From: Nitrosomonadales bacterium
GTDB lineage: Bacteria; Pseudomonadota; Gammaproteobacteria; Burkholderiales; Gallionellaceae
Assembly: GCA_016235045.1 (NCBI GenBank)
Contig: JACRME010000027.1
Location: forward strand, 52,548 to 116,547
DNA: 64,000 nt
Direction of reading: 5' to 3'
Each line of letters starts with the position of its first letter. Within the stretch, counting starts at the first letter, position 1. A program made the translations under genes and the position numbers. This document shows, one piece after another, positions 33,373 to 42,273 of this stretch. Under the pieces are notes generated by a model. That model saw nothing but the letters and a program-made list of their open reading frames with translations, was not told the DNA's origin and made no database searches.

Positions 33373-35904
33373 ATGTTCACCATCCACACCCCTGCTAACC
33401 CGCCCGCAATCGGCATGCTGTGCCGGTTGCATCGCTACACCGCCATTGCGGTAACAACCTTGTTGGTCTCGCTGCTGGTGGCGTGCGGCGGTAGCTCCGG
33501 TTCCGGCTCCGGCACCAACGGTGCAACAGTGAGCGCCACTATTGACGCGCAGGGCGGTACGCTCAATGGCCCGGACGGTGTAAGTGTGGAGGTACCGGCG
33601 GGTGCGCTGGATCAACCGACCGTGATTTCCATTAAGCGCAGTTCGGCGGGCGCGCCCGCTGTGCCTGAGGCCTACCCGGCAGCTGGTTATATCTACGAGC
33701 TTACGCCACACGGCCTGACGTTCAACAACCCGGTCACTGTCCGCGCCCCTTTGCCAAGCGGCGTCACGACCCCGTTGGTCTTCATGGCCAGCGCCGGTGA
33801 AGACTGGAAGCTTCTGGACGCACAGGTTGTCAACGGTTTTGCAGAGTGGCAGCGCAACAGTTTCTCAAATTATTTAATGGGGACTGATTGCTTCGTTCCC
33901 GTCAGCATGTACAACGATCCCTATTGGTGCGCGCATTCATCCAGCTACGCGCGCTTAACTGCCACGCCGCCCCAGGCGTTGGTGCAGACTTCGCCTGGTG
34001 ATTACAACCAGATGAACGGTGACGCGGGAAGTTACCGGGTCGACCAGTCCGCCACTCTACACTTCAAGACCACCTTCAGTTTACCCGGGAATTGCACCAA
34101 TGCATCGGTCACGCTGCGGCGTGCCCCGTACCAGGGATCCAGCGCAGGAATGTGGGGGGCACCGCAAGTCTTACAGACGAAAAATCCAACGATAACGACA
34201 GATGCACATTACCTGAAAGGCACAGCCACGTTTGACTTTCTATTTGACTACCAGACCAAATACGCCGGCAAGAACTATTTTTCGGTGGTGATCAACTACG
34301 ATTGCCCTGGTGTAACCAAGTCATTCAGCACCGTGACGGGCTGGGACTACAGCAACTATAGAAGCCGCTATGTGGGTGACGGCATGATCGTGGAAGGCAA
34401 CGTTCCAACGCCTACTGCCTTTTATACTGTCGGTGGCGCTGTCAGCGGACTCACCGGAGCCGGTCTGGTGCTGCAGAACAATGGCACCAACTTCACGCCG
34501 GTTTCCGCCGATGGCAGCTTCACCTTTTCCAACACGCTTGGCGCAGGCGCGCCCTACAACGTCAGCGTACTCACCCAGCCTGCGGGTCAAACCTGCACTG
34601 TAAGCAACGGCAGCGGCACGGCCAATGCCGACATCAGCAACGTGGCGGTTAATTGCGTCACAACCTATTCCATTGGCGGTACGGTCAGTGGCCTTGTCGG
34701 TTCGGGGCTGGTGTTGCAGAACAATGCCGCAGACGATCTGGCCTTTACTACCAGCGGCCCATTCAGCTTTTCCACCCAATTGTCTGCCGGTGCGACCTAT
34801 GCAGTTACAGTGAAGACACAACCTTCGGGCTCTAACTGTACCGTGCAGAGTGGCGGCACAGGAACAGCCAATGCGAACGTTACCAACATCGTGGTTGTCT
34901 GCACATCAACGGGTGCGCTGGCACTGGTGGCCAACAGCGGGGTTACCAACGGCACCAACGGTCTGTCGGTTTTCCGGGTTAGCCCGACCACTGGTGCATT
35001 GGCATTCCTTGGCAATGTCAACGCCGGCAATACGCCCTATGCCGTCGCCATTTCACCCAACGGCCTGTACGCCTATGTCACCAACCAGATTGGCGGCACC
35101 GTATCGTCCTATAGCATTGACAACGTAGCCGGTACGGTCAGTCTGATTCCGCTGAGTTCCCCTCAGTCCCTCAATGCTTCCGGCATCGCCATGGATCGCC
35201 TTGGTCGGTATATCTGGGTAGCCAATTACGGTTACTCCACCGTGTCGGCCTTTGCGATTGGGGCAGGCGGGGTGTTGTCCGCAGCGGGTGCACCGATGGC
35301 GACCTTGAGTTCTTACCCCTACGTCATTACGGCACACCCGACTATGGATTTCGTCTACGCCGCCCATGTGATGTCGAATGCAATCACGGTCTACAGCGTC
35401 AACACGACCAGCGGAGCCCTCTCGCTGCAGCAAACGCTCAGTAATGCCATTACATCGCCACGCGGTTTCACCATCGATCCGAGTGGCCGCTTTCTTTATA
35501 CAACGAGCGCCAACGGCGGCATCAGTGCCTTCAGCATCAACGCTACCACCGGCCAACTGGCATCCATCGGCTCCGTCAGCAGCGGCAATGCCACAAACTC
35601 GGTTGCCGTCCACCCGAATGGCCTGTACCTCTACGTGGTCAACCGCACCAGCACCGGCAACGTCCTGGTCTTCAGCATCGATCAAATCACGGGTGCGCTC
35701 ACGCCGTTTGGTTCGGCATACAGCGCGGGCAACAACCCCAGCAGTGTGGCCGTCAATGCAGCGGGCACCCACCTGTATGTGACCAACCTCACCAGCAATG
35801 ACGTATCGGCTTTCGCCATTAGCGGTGGTGGTGGAACCCTGACATCACTGGGCGCGACAGTGTCCGCTGGCAGTGCTCCGGAAGGTATTGCCGTGACGCC
35901 TTGA
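33373..35904 (+). CDS. Beta-propeller lipoprotein with ZU5-like domain
   Basis: 843 residues. Lipobox LLVSLLVAC with Cys38. A ZU5-like module follows (GGTLNGPDGVSVEVPAGALD), then a region with paired Cys, two GLxGxGLVLQNN modules (~350-510), and a C-terminal 7-bladed propeller of YVTN/lactonase type (VAISPNGLYAYVTNQIGGTV, IDPSGRFLYTTSANGGISAF). GAGAGGC precedes the ATG; an earlier frame start is unlikely. Probably an outer-membrane or surface lipoprotein. First of several related proteins here; expression is predicted to depend on the AGTCC sites upstream. Confidence 0.88.
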   Translation: MFTIHTPANPPAIGMLCRLHRYTAIAVTTLLVSLLVACGGSSGSGSGTNGATVSATIDAQGGTLNGPDGVSVEVPAGALDQPTVISIKRSSAGAPAVPEAYPAAGYIYELTPHGLTFNNPVTVRAPLPSGVTTPLVFMASAGEDWKLLDAQVVNGFAEWQRNSFSNYLMGTDCFVPVSMYNDPYWCAHSSSYARLTATPPQALVQTSPGDYNQMNGDAGSYRVDQSATLHFKTTFSLPGNCTNASVTLRRAPYQGSSAGMWGAPQVLQTKNPTITTDAHYLKGTATFDFLFDYQTKYAGKNYFSVVINYDCPGVTKSFSTVTGWDYSNYRSRYVGDGMIVEGNVPTPTAFYTVGGAVSGLTGAGLVLQNNGTNFTPVSADGSFTFSNTLGAGAPYNVSVLTQPAGQTCTVSNGSGTANADISNVAVNCVTTYSIGGTVSGLVGSGLVLQNNAADDLAFTTSGPFSFSTQLSAGATYAVTVKTQPSGSNCTVQSGGTGTANANVTNIVVVCTSTGALALVANSGVTNGTNGLSVFRVSPTTGALAFLGNVNAGNTPYAVAISPNGLYAYVTNQIGGTVSSYSIDNVAGTVSLIPLSSPQSLNASGIAMDRLGRYIWVANYGYSTVSAFAIGAGGVLSAAGAPMATLSSYPYVITAHPTMDFVYAAHVMSNAITVYSVNTTSGALSLQQTLSNAITSPRGFTIDPSGRFLYTTSANGGISAFSINATTGQLASIGSVSSGNATNSVAVHPNGLYLYVVNRTSTGNVLVFSIDQITGALTPFGSAYSAGNNPSSVAVNAAGTHLYVTNLTSNDVSAFAISGGGGTLTSLGATVSAGSAPEGIAVTP

Positions 35905-36041
35905 CGAAATCAGGGACATCAAATGGGAACTTGCTTCAGCTTCTGCAAAAGTCGCCGGGAATTTCAGCGGCAAAGCCAATGCCACATGGCTTCAATGGGA
36001 CGGTATGTGGAACAGTTTTGGCCAATGTGTTCAAGTAATTT

Positions 36042-36416
36042 ATGCATGTACTGATCATTGAAGAGACACGGGATACGACTTCCGGCTTGTTCGATTATCT
36101 GGAATCGAAAGGGCATGTCGTCGACACGGCAGGATGCGGTATATCGAGCAGGCATCCCGCGTTGGTCGGCCAATATGATGCGATTGTGTTCGATGTGATG
36201 TTGTCGGAAACGGACGGCCTTGCATGTTGTCGCCGGTTGCGGGAAGAGGGCTGCGAGGCAACGCCTATCCTGGTGGTATCGGCGCATGGTTCGCTGGATG
36301 CAAGAATTGCCAGTCTGGAGGCGGGAGCGGACGACTGCATTGCGCAGTCCATGCCACTGAGCGAATGCGAGTCGCGTCTGCGGGTGCTGTTCCGTATGAG
36401 TTCACGCTCCGGGTAA
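36042..36416 (+). CDS. Stand-alone, degenerate receiver-domain protein
   Basis: 124 residues: MHVLIIEETRDTTSGLFDYL, phospho-Asp in AIVFDVMLSETDGL, VVSAHGSLDARIASLEAGAD, and ends soon after DDCIAQSMPLSECESRLRVL. The conserved KP before the last helix reads QSMP, so the Lys is missing, and the OmpR-type DNA-binding domain expected after it is absent. It is either a CheY-like modulator or a decayed OmpR regulator. Weak ribosome-binding site. Confidence 0.7.
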   Translation: MHVLIIEETRDTTSGLFDYLESKGHVVDTAGCGISSRHPALVGQYDAIVFDVMLSETDGLACCRRLREEGCEATPILVVSAHGSLDARIASLEAGADDCIAQSMPLSECESRLRVLFRMSSRSG

Positions 36417-36463
36417 AAGCGATTTTGCGCGGCATAAGGGCACCTCAATAAATTCAAATTTCG

Positions 36464-36490
36464 TCATTCCGGCGCAGGCCGGAATCCAGC
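36464..36490. repeat. TCATTCCGGCGCAGGCCGGAAT palindrome
   Basis: Single arm of the CCGG-type palindromic repeat family, in the 370-bp gap before the next lipoprotein gene. The rest of the gap up to 36636 shows no gene. Confidence 0.7.
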
Positions 36491-36635
36491 GGTGATAAAT
36501 AAAAGCAGTTTTGTCAGTGCATTGCACAGCCTCTTAAATTGGCTGGACACCGGCCCTGTCCTGTCGAAGGGCCGGCAAGACGAATTAGAGGCGCCCATAA
36601 GAACGTCTCGTTGAGGATGGCGTCTTCTTCTCTCT

Positions 36636-36716
36636 AGTCCAAATGGACTATACGAATAATGCCGAAACAGTCCAAACAGACTATATGAAATAAATAGTCG
36701 GACGCCTACATTGTGC
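36636..36716 (+). promoter_or_regulatory. Tandem AGTCC palindromes plus TACATT -10, copy 2
   Basis: AGTCCAAATGGACTAT at 36636 and AGTCCAAACAGACTAT at 36669, again 33 bp apart, followed by GACGCCTACATTGTGC. Nearly identical to 33239-33319 for about 80 bp, then the sequences diverge. Confidence 0.75.
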
Positions 36717-36788
36717 TCCATGGGCGAACAACACAATCGCGCAGCACCGCCGGCAGAACAACATGAATCAACATAGGGGGCAACTAAA

Positions 36789-39410
36789 ATGAAATTCAAC
36801 CACACAACAATCTTTCATAGCTCTGTGTGCCTGGTTGCATTGCTGTTGACCGCGTGCGGCGGCAACAGTGGCGGCGGCGGTGCAACGCCTGCAGCCACCT
36901 ACACCATCGGCGGCACGCTCACAGGTTTGACCGGCACGGGTCTCGTATTGCAGAACAACGCCGCCGACGATCTTGCCGTCAGTGCCGACGGCAGCTTCAC
37001 TTTTGCCACACCCGGCACCGCCTACGCGGTCACCGTCAAGACCCAGCCCGGCAACCCCGTCCAGACTTGCACCGTAAACGGCGGCAGCGGAACGGCGTCG
37101 GCGAATGTCACCGGCGTTACGGTCACTTGCTCGACCAACGCTTATACAGTAAGCGGGAGCGTCAGCGGACTGGCGGGTACGGGGCTGGTACTGCAGGACA
37201 ACAGCGGCGACGACCTGACGATCACGGGGAACGGCGCATTTACCTTTGCCGCCAGTGTGGCGAGCGGTGCCAACTACAATGTCACCGTCAAAACCCAGCC
37301 CACGCTTATTTCTCAAACCTGTACGGTCACAAACGGCAGCGGGGCGGTAAGCGGTGCAAATATCGGCGTCGTCGCGGTGAGCTGCGTTAATCCTTTGCCG
37401 CGCTTCGCCTATGTGGCCAACAGTAACGACAACACTGTCTCGATCTACACGGTGAGCGCCGCCACTGGTCAGTTGCGGCACAACGGCTATGTGCTGACGG
37501 GGGCCGCACCCCAGTCCGTCACCGTCGACCCTGCGGGTAAGTTCGCCTATGTGACGAACTACGGAGATGGAACTGTCTCAGCATATACCATCAACTCTGC
37601 CAACGGCGCCTTGACTGCAGGCTCTACCGTAACTGCGGGAACGAACCCTCATTCCGTCACGGTTCACCCTTCGGGTAAATTCGCCTATGTGGCGAATACC
37701 GGAAGCAGCAATATCTCGCAATACAACATAGCCACCGATGGTGCGTTAACTCAGATGGCCGGAGCGCCTGTACCTGCCGGTTCTGGCCCTGTTTCTGTTA
37801 CCGTCGACCCATCCGGCAGGTTCGCCTATGTGGCAAGCAATAGCGGTAGCGTTTCTGCCTACACCATCCACGCCACGTCAGGGGCATTGACGAGTGCCGG
37901 CGCGGTCGTTCCGACGGGAACCAATCCTCAGTCCGTAACCGTTGACCCATCCGGCAGGTTTGCTTATGTGGCGAATCGGGGCGGCGGTGTCTCCGTCTAC
38001 ACCATCGATCAGACCACCGGCGTGTTGACTCCCGGCACACCCATTCTCGCGGGAGTTACACCTCAGTCCGTTATCGTTCACCCCGCGGGCAAGTTTGTCT
38101 ATGTGGCGAATGAAGGCGACAATAATGTGTCGATATACAGCATCGATCAGACTACGGGTGCATTGACCGGCGCAGGAATCTCGGTATTTGCAGGCACTTG
38201 GTCCCGTTCCGTGACCATCGAACCCACAGGCAAATTTCTTTATGTGGCCAATCTGGGTGCCAACACGGTTTCCACATTTTCCATTGATCAGTCCACGGGC
38301 GCATTGACTCTCGCGGGGAACATTGCTGCCCGCTCTGGTCCCATTTTTATCAGCATTGCAGCGGGAAGCACTGCCGTGACCTACACGCCGAAGTTTGCCT
38401 ACGTTGGCACCGCTGCAAACAGCATTTCAATTTACGGTATCAATGCCGCCACAGGGGCGCTGACGACTGCCGGCAGTGCGCCTGCAAATATCGGGTCGAA
38501 CTGCATAGAAATCGAACCCTCAGGTCGGTTCGCCTATGCGACGAACAACAGCGGTGTGACTGCATACGGTATCGATGCGAGTACCGGTGCTCTTGCGGCG
38601 CTGGGTGGAGTCGGTGGGGTTATCGGCCCCTACGGCCTTGCCATCGACCCGGCGGGCAAATTCGCCTACGTTGCGGACAATGGGGGGGATAAGGTGGCCG
38701 CCTACTCCATAGACACAACGACAGGGCAAATGACGGCCGTGCCCGGCAGTCCTTATGTTTACGCTGTCAACTCCATGCCGATCTCGGTTGCTGTCGACCC
38801 CAGCGGTCGCTTTGCATATGTTGCTTATCAGGCCGGAAGCGGAATACACGCCTACACCATCAATCCGCTTGGGGGAGGGTTGTCGGAAGTGACCGGCAGT
38901 CCGTATGTTTCAGCAACCAGCATCAACGATGTCACCGTTCATCCCAACGGGAGGTTTGCCTACGCAGCCAATTGGGGAGCCAACGGGGTTTCCGCCTACA
39001 GCATCAATCTTGCGACAGGAGCGTTGTCGCAGATTGATGCCGATACAGCGACTGCAGGCGTTCAGAATTATCCGGCCGGCACCAATCCGGCATCTATCGT
39101 AATCACGCCATCCGGGAAATACGCCTATGTGGCAAACGACAATTCAAAAAATATTTCTGCCTATTCAATCAATCAGACAACCGGCGAACTGACACCCGTT
39201 TCAACCACGCCATCCGGAATCAACAATATCAGAGCAATCACCGTCGACCCTTCCGGCAAGTTCGTCTACATCGCAAGTCTCCTTACCGTTGATTCGAAGG
39301 TGGCAGCTTTTCTGATTGACGAAGCAAGCGGAAACTTGAGCAGTGTCGGTGCGACTTCTTCGACAGGTGGCGGCAGCAATTCGATGACGACGTTGGGCGT
39401 GATCGAATGA
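36789..39410 (+). CDS. Beta-propeller lipoprotein
   Basis: 873 residues. Lipobox VALLLTAC with Cys23, poly-Gly linker, two GLxGTGLVLQ(N/D)N modules, then many propeller blades (VDPSGRFAYVASNSGSVSAY, VHPAGKFVYVANEGDNNVSI) in two blocks split near residue 525. There is enough repeat for two 7-bladed propellers of YVTN/lactonase type. Its first ~200 residues are almost identical to those of the gene at 42274. GGGGGCAACTAAA precedes the ATG. No enzymatic motif; surface binding role inferred. Confidence 0.88.
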   Translation: MKFNHTTIFHSSVCLVALLLTACGGNSGGGGATPAATYTIGGTLTGLTGTGLVLQNNAADDLAVSADGSFTFATPGTAYAVTVKTQPGNPVQTCTVNGGSGTASANVTGVTVTCSTNAYTVSGSVSGLAGTGLVLQDNSGDDLTITGNGAFTFAASVASGANYNVTVKTQPTLISQTCTVTNGSGAVSGANIGVVAVSCVNPLPRFAYVANSNDNTVSIYTVSAATGQLRHNGYVLTGAAPQSVTVDPAGKFAYVTNYGDGTVSAYTINSANGALTAGSTVTAGTNPHSVTVHPSGKFAYVANTGSSNISQYNIATDGALTQMAGAPVPAGSGPVSVTVDPSGRFAYVASNSGSVSAYTIHATSGALTSAGAVVPTGTNPQSVTVDPSGRFAYVANRGGGVSVYTIDQTTGVLTPGTPILAGVTPQSVIVHPAGKFVYVANEGDNNVSIYSIDQTTGALTGAGISVFAGTWSRSVTIEPTGKFLYVANLGANTVSTFSIDQSTGALTLAGNIAARSGPIFISIAAGSTAVTYTPKFAYVGTAANSISIYGINAATGALTTAGSAPANIGSNCIEIEPSGRFAYATNNSGVTAYGIDASTGALAALGGVGGVIGPYGLAIDPAGKFAYVADNGGDKVAAYSIDTTTGQMTAVPGSPYVYAVNSMPISVAVDPSGRFAYVAYQAGSGIHAYTINPLGGGLSEVTGSPYVSATSINDVTVHPNGRFAYAANWGANGVSAYSINLATGALSQIDADTATAGVQNYPAGTNPASIVITPSGKYAYVANDNSKNISAYSINQTTGELTPVSTTPSGINNIRAITVDPSGKFVYIASLLTVDSKVAAFLIDEASGNLSSVGATSSTGGGSNSMTTLGVIE

Positions 39411-39521
39411 GTGCCATGCCGGCTGAAGTGATGCCACGCCATGAAACCGGAACGATCCAATGATTTCGTCAACGATACAGCCGCGGTCGCGGCGAACAGC
39501 AAAGTTACAGAGGAGGGTTTC

Positions 39522-42206
39522 ATGAAGAACAAACTCAGGTCGGCCGGTATTTCGATATTGGTTTTGCTGGTTGCGCTCACCGGCTGCGGCGGTGGCGGGG
39601 ACTCCACTAGCGCGGTTGCGCCTAAACCGCTCCTGGCATTGCTGAGCGCCAATAACGGCCTGACGGGATACGAGTTGTTTCGCACCGATGGCACTGCCGC
39701 CGGAACCACACTGGTGAAGGATATCAACACCAATAGCAACGCCGACCCGCAGAACATGGCCGTGATGGGCGGCGTGACTTATTTCTCCGCGACCAATGGA
39801 ATCACGGGGCTGGAGCTCTACAAGACTGACGGCACTGCTGCGGGTACTGCGCTGGTGAAGGATATCAACCCAGGTACGGTGGGTAGCGCGCCGAGTTCTC
39901 TGACCGCAGTTGGCAGTACGCTTTTTTTCCTGGCCGACGACGGCACCCACGGTATTGAGCTGTGGAAGAGTGACGGCACAACGGCAGGCACGGTGCTGGT
40001 CTCGGACATCAACAACGTCGCTGGCAGTAGCTTCATCTCCGCATTTTCACCGCTCACCGCCGTTGGCAGCACGCTTTATTTCTCGGCCAACGATGGCACC
40101 AACGGTGATGAGCTGTGGAAGAGTGACGGCACGGCAGCGGGCACGGTACTGGTGAAGGACATCTATGTCGGCACAACTGGCAGCAATCCATGGGGCTTCA
40201 CCGACATTGGCGGCACCGTTTACTTCACAGCCTACGACGGGGGCAGTGCCGGTCTGTGGAAAAGCGACGGCACGGCAGCGGGGACGGTGCCGGTCATGAG
40301 CAATATTGGCATTGGCAGCATGTCTGTCATTGGCGGCACGCTCTACTTCACGGGAAATACGACCGGCAACTGGGGGCTATGGAAGAGCGACGGAACAACA
40401 ATTGGAACAGTGCTAGTTACAAATAGTATTCAGATTACAGGCGGCTTAACTGCTCTCGGCAATTCGGTCTATTTCAATGCCTACGCTACCACCGGCGGCT
40501 ACGAGTTGTGGAAGAGCGATGGCACGGCGATTGGTACCGTGCTGGTCAAAGGTTTTGACATCGGCGGTGTGCATGGCGTAAACGCCCCAGGCCAGCCTAC
40601 TGTCATCGGCAGCACGCTCTATTTTTCGGCCAACGACGGCACCAGCGGTGATGAACTGTGGAAGAGCGATGGCACGGAGGCGGGTACGGTGCTGGTCAAG
40701 GATATTGTTGCAGGCACGGGCACTAGCCAGCCCGGTGGGTTCGTCGCCAACGGCAGCACGTTGTATTTTCAGGCCCGAGACGGCACCAGTGGCTATGAAC
40801 TGTGGAAGAGCGACGGCACCTCGGCAGGTACGGTCAGGGTGCGCGACATCTTTCCCGGTGTTGGTGAAAGCTCCCCGACGAATTTGATCGCCGTCGGCAG
40901 TTATGTGTACTTCGGCGCCTATGACGGTGTGCATGGCCGCGAGTTGTGGCGCAGCGACGGTACAGAGGCCGGCACCGGCATGGTCGCGGATATCGGGACG
41001 GTCAGTGACAGTTCCAGGGTGTCTTCGTTTGTGACCATCAATGGGATCGGCTATTTCAGCGCAAATGATGGTTCGAGCGGTGGAACCAAGCTATGGCGGA
41101 GCGACGGGACCGCAGCCGGCACTTATGTCGTCAAACAGATCAACCCGGATGGCAGCAGCTCCATTTCGCAACTCACCGTCTTGGGCAACATGTTCTTCTT
41201 TGAAGCGTACGATACGACTCACGGAAGGGAACTGTGGAAGAGCGACGGCACGGAAGCCGGGACGGTACTGGTCAAGGATATCTACGCCGGTGCAACAGCC
41301 AGTTCCATTTATAAACTGACCGCATTCGGCAACTCGCTCTACTTTACAGCCACAGATGGAGTCAACGGCAATGAATTGTGGAAGAGCGACGGCACAACGG
41401 CGGGCACGGTGATGATCACGAACATAAACACCGGAGCGGCCGACAGCGACCCCGACTTTCTCACTGTCCTCGGCAGCACGCTCTACTTCAATGCCAACGA
41501 TGCCACCAACGGCTACGAGTTGTGGAAGAGCGACGGCACGGAGGCGGGCACGGTGCTGGTCAAGGTCATTAACACAGGGACAGGCTATAGCTACCCCGAC
41601 TCCCTGACCGCCGTCGGCAACACACTCTATTTTGCGGCCACCGACGGCATCAGCGGGCGTGAGTTGTGGAAGAGCGACGGTACAGCGGCGGGCACGGTGC
41701 TGGTTAAGGACATTAACGCAGGCATTGCCAACAGCTCCCCCGGCAATCTCACCGCCGTCGGCAACACACTCTATTTCAGAGCCAATGACGGCACTAGCGG
41801 CGTTGAACTGTGGAAGAGTGATGGCACAGAAGCAGGCACGGTTTTGGTCAATGACATTAATGCAGGCAACGTCGATAGTGACCCCGGCAATCTCACCGCA
41901 GTCAGTAGCACGCTATTTTTCCGGGCCAATAACGGCACTAACGGCATTGAACTGTGGAAGAGCGATGGCACAGCGACGGGCACGGTGCTGGTCAAGGATA
42001 TCAACACAGACGTGGTGGACAACAACACTGGTGCAGGAAACAGTAACCCAGACTACCTCACCGCCATTGGCAACACGCTCTATTTCCAAGCCAGAGACGC
42101 CACCACCGGCATGGAGTTGTGGAAGAGCGACGGCACTGCGGGGGGCACGGTGCGTGTGTTCGATCTGAATACAGGCGGCGACGGCTTGGAAAAGATATTC
42201 CACTAG
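39522..42206 (+). CDS. ELWxxDGTxxGT-repeat lipoprotein
   Basis: 894 residues. GAGGAGG 5 nt before the ATG at 39522 decides the start. Lipobox LLVALTGC with Cys22. The rest is about eighteen repeats of ~47 residues built on ELWKSDGTAAGTVLVKDI and LTAVGNTLYFSANDGT, the ELWxxDGT repeat family, probably a beta-propeller or beta-solenoid. Its position between two propeller lipoproteins suggests a shared surface function. A truncated relative lies at 46790. Confidence 0.9.
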   Translation: MKNKLRSAGISILVLLVALTGCGGGGDSTSAVAPKPLLALLSANNGLTGYELFRTDGTAAGTTLVKDINTNSNADPQNMAVMGGVTYFSATNGITGLELYKTDGTAAGTALVKDINPGTVGSAPSSLTAVGSTLFFLADDGTHGIELWKSDGTTAGTVLVSDINNVAGSSFISAFSPLTAVGSTLYFSANDGTNGDELWKSDGTAAGTVLVKDIYVGTTGSNPWGFTDIGGTVYFTAYDGGSAGLWKSDGTAAGTVPVMSNIGIGSMSVIGGTLYFTGNTTGNWGLWKSDGTTIGTVLVTNSIQITGGLTALGNSVYFNAYATTGGYELWKSDGTAIGTVLVKGFDIGGVHGVNAPGQPTVIGSTLYFSANDGTSGDELWKSDGTEAGTVLVKDIVAGTGTSQPGGFVANGSTLYFQARDGTSGYELWKSDGTSAGTVRVRDIFPGVGESSPTNLIAVGSYVYFGAYDGVHGRELWRSDGTEAGTGMVADIGTVSDSSRVSSFVTINGIGYFSANDGSSGGTKLWRSDGTAAGTYVVKQINPDGSSSISQLTVLGNMFFFEAYDTTHGRELWKSDGTEAGTVLVKDIYAGATASSIYKLTAFGNSLYFTATDGVNGNELWKSDGTTAGTVMITNINTGAADSDPDFLTVLGSTLYFNANDATNGYELWKSDGTEAGTVLVKVINTGTGYSYPDSLTAVGNTLYFAATDGISGRELWKSDGTAAGTVLVKDINAGIANSSPGNLTAVGNTLYFRANDGTSGVELWKSDGTEAGTVLVNDINAGNVDSDPGNLTAVSSTLFFRANNGTNGIELWKSDGTATGTVLVKDINTDVVDNNTGAGNSNPDYLTAIGNTLYFQARDATTGMELWKSDGTAGGTVRVFDLNTGGDGLEKIFH

Positions 42207-42273
42207 CACGCGGTTTTTGGCTGAGATTGAACAGTGCGTAATTTTTTGGTTCCGGCTTGGGGAGTAAATCGAA

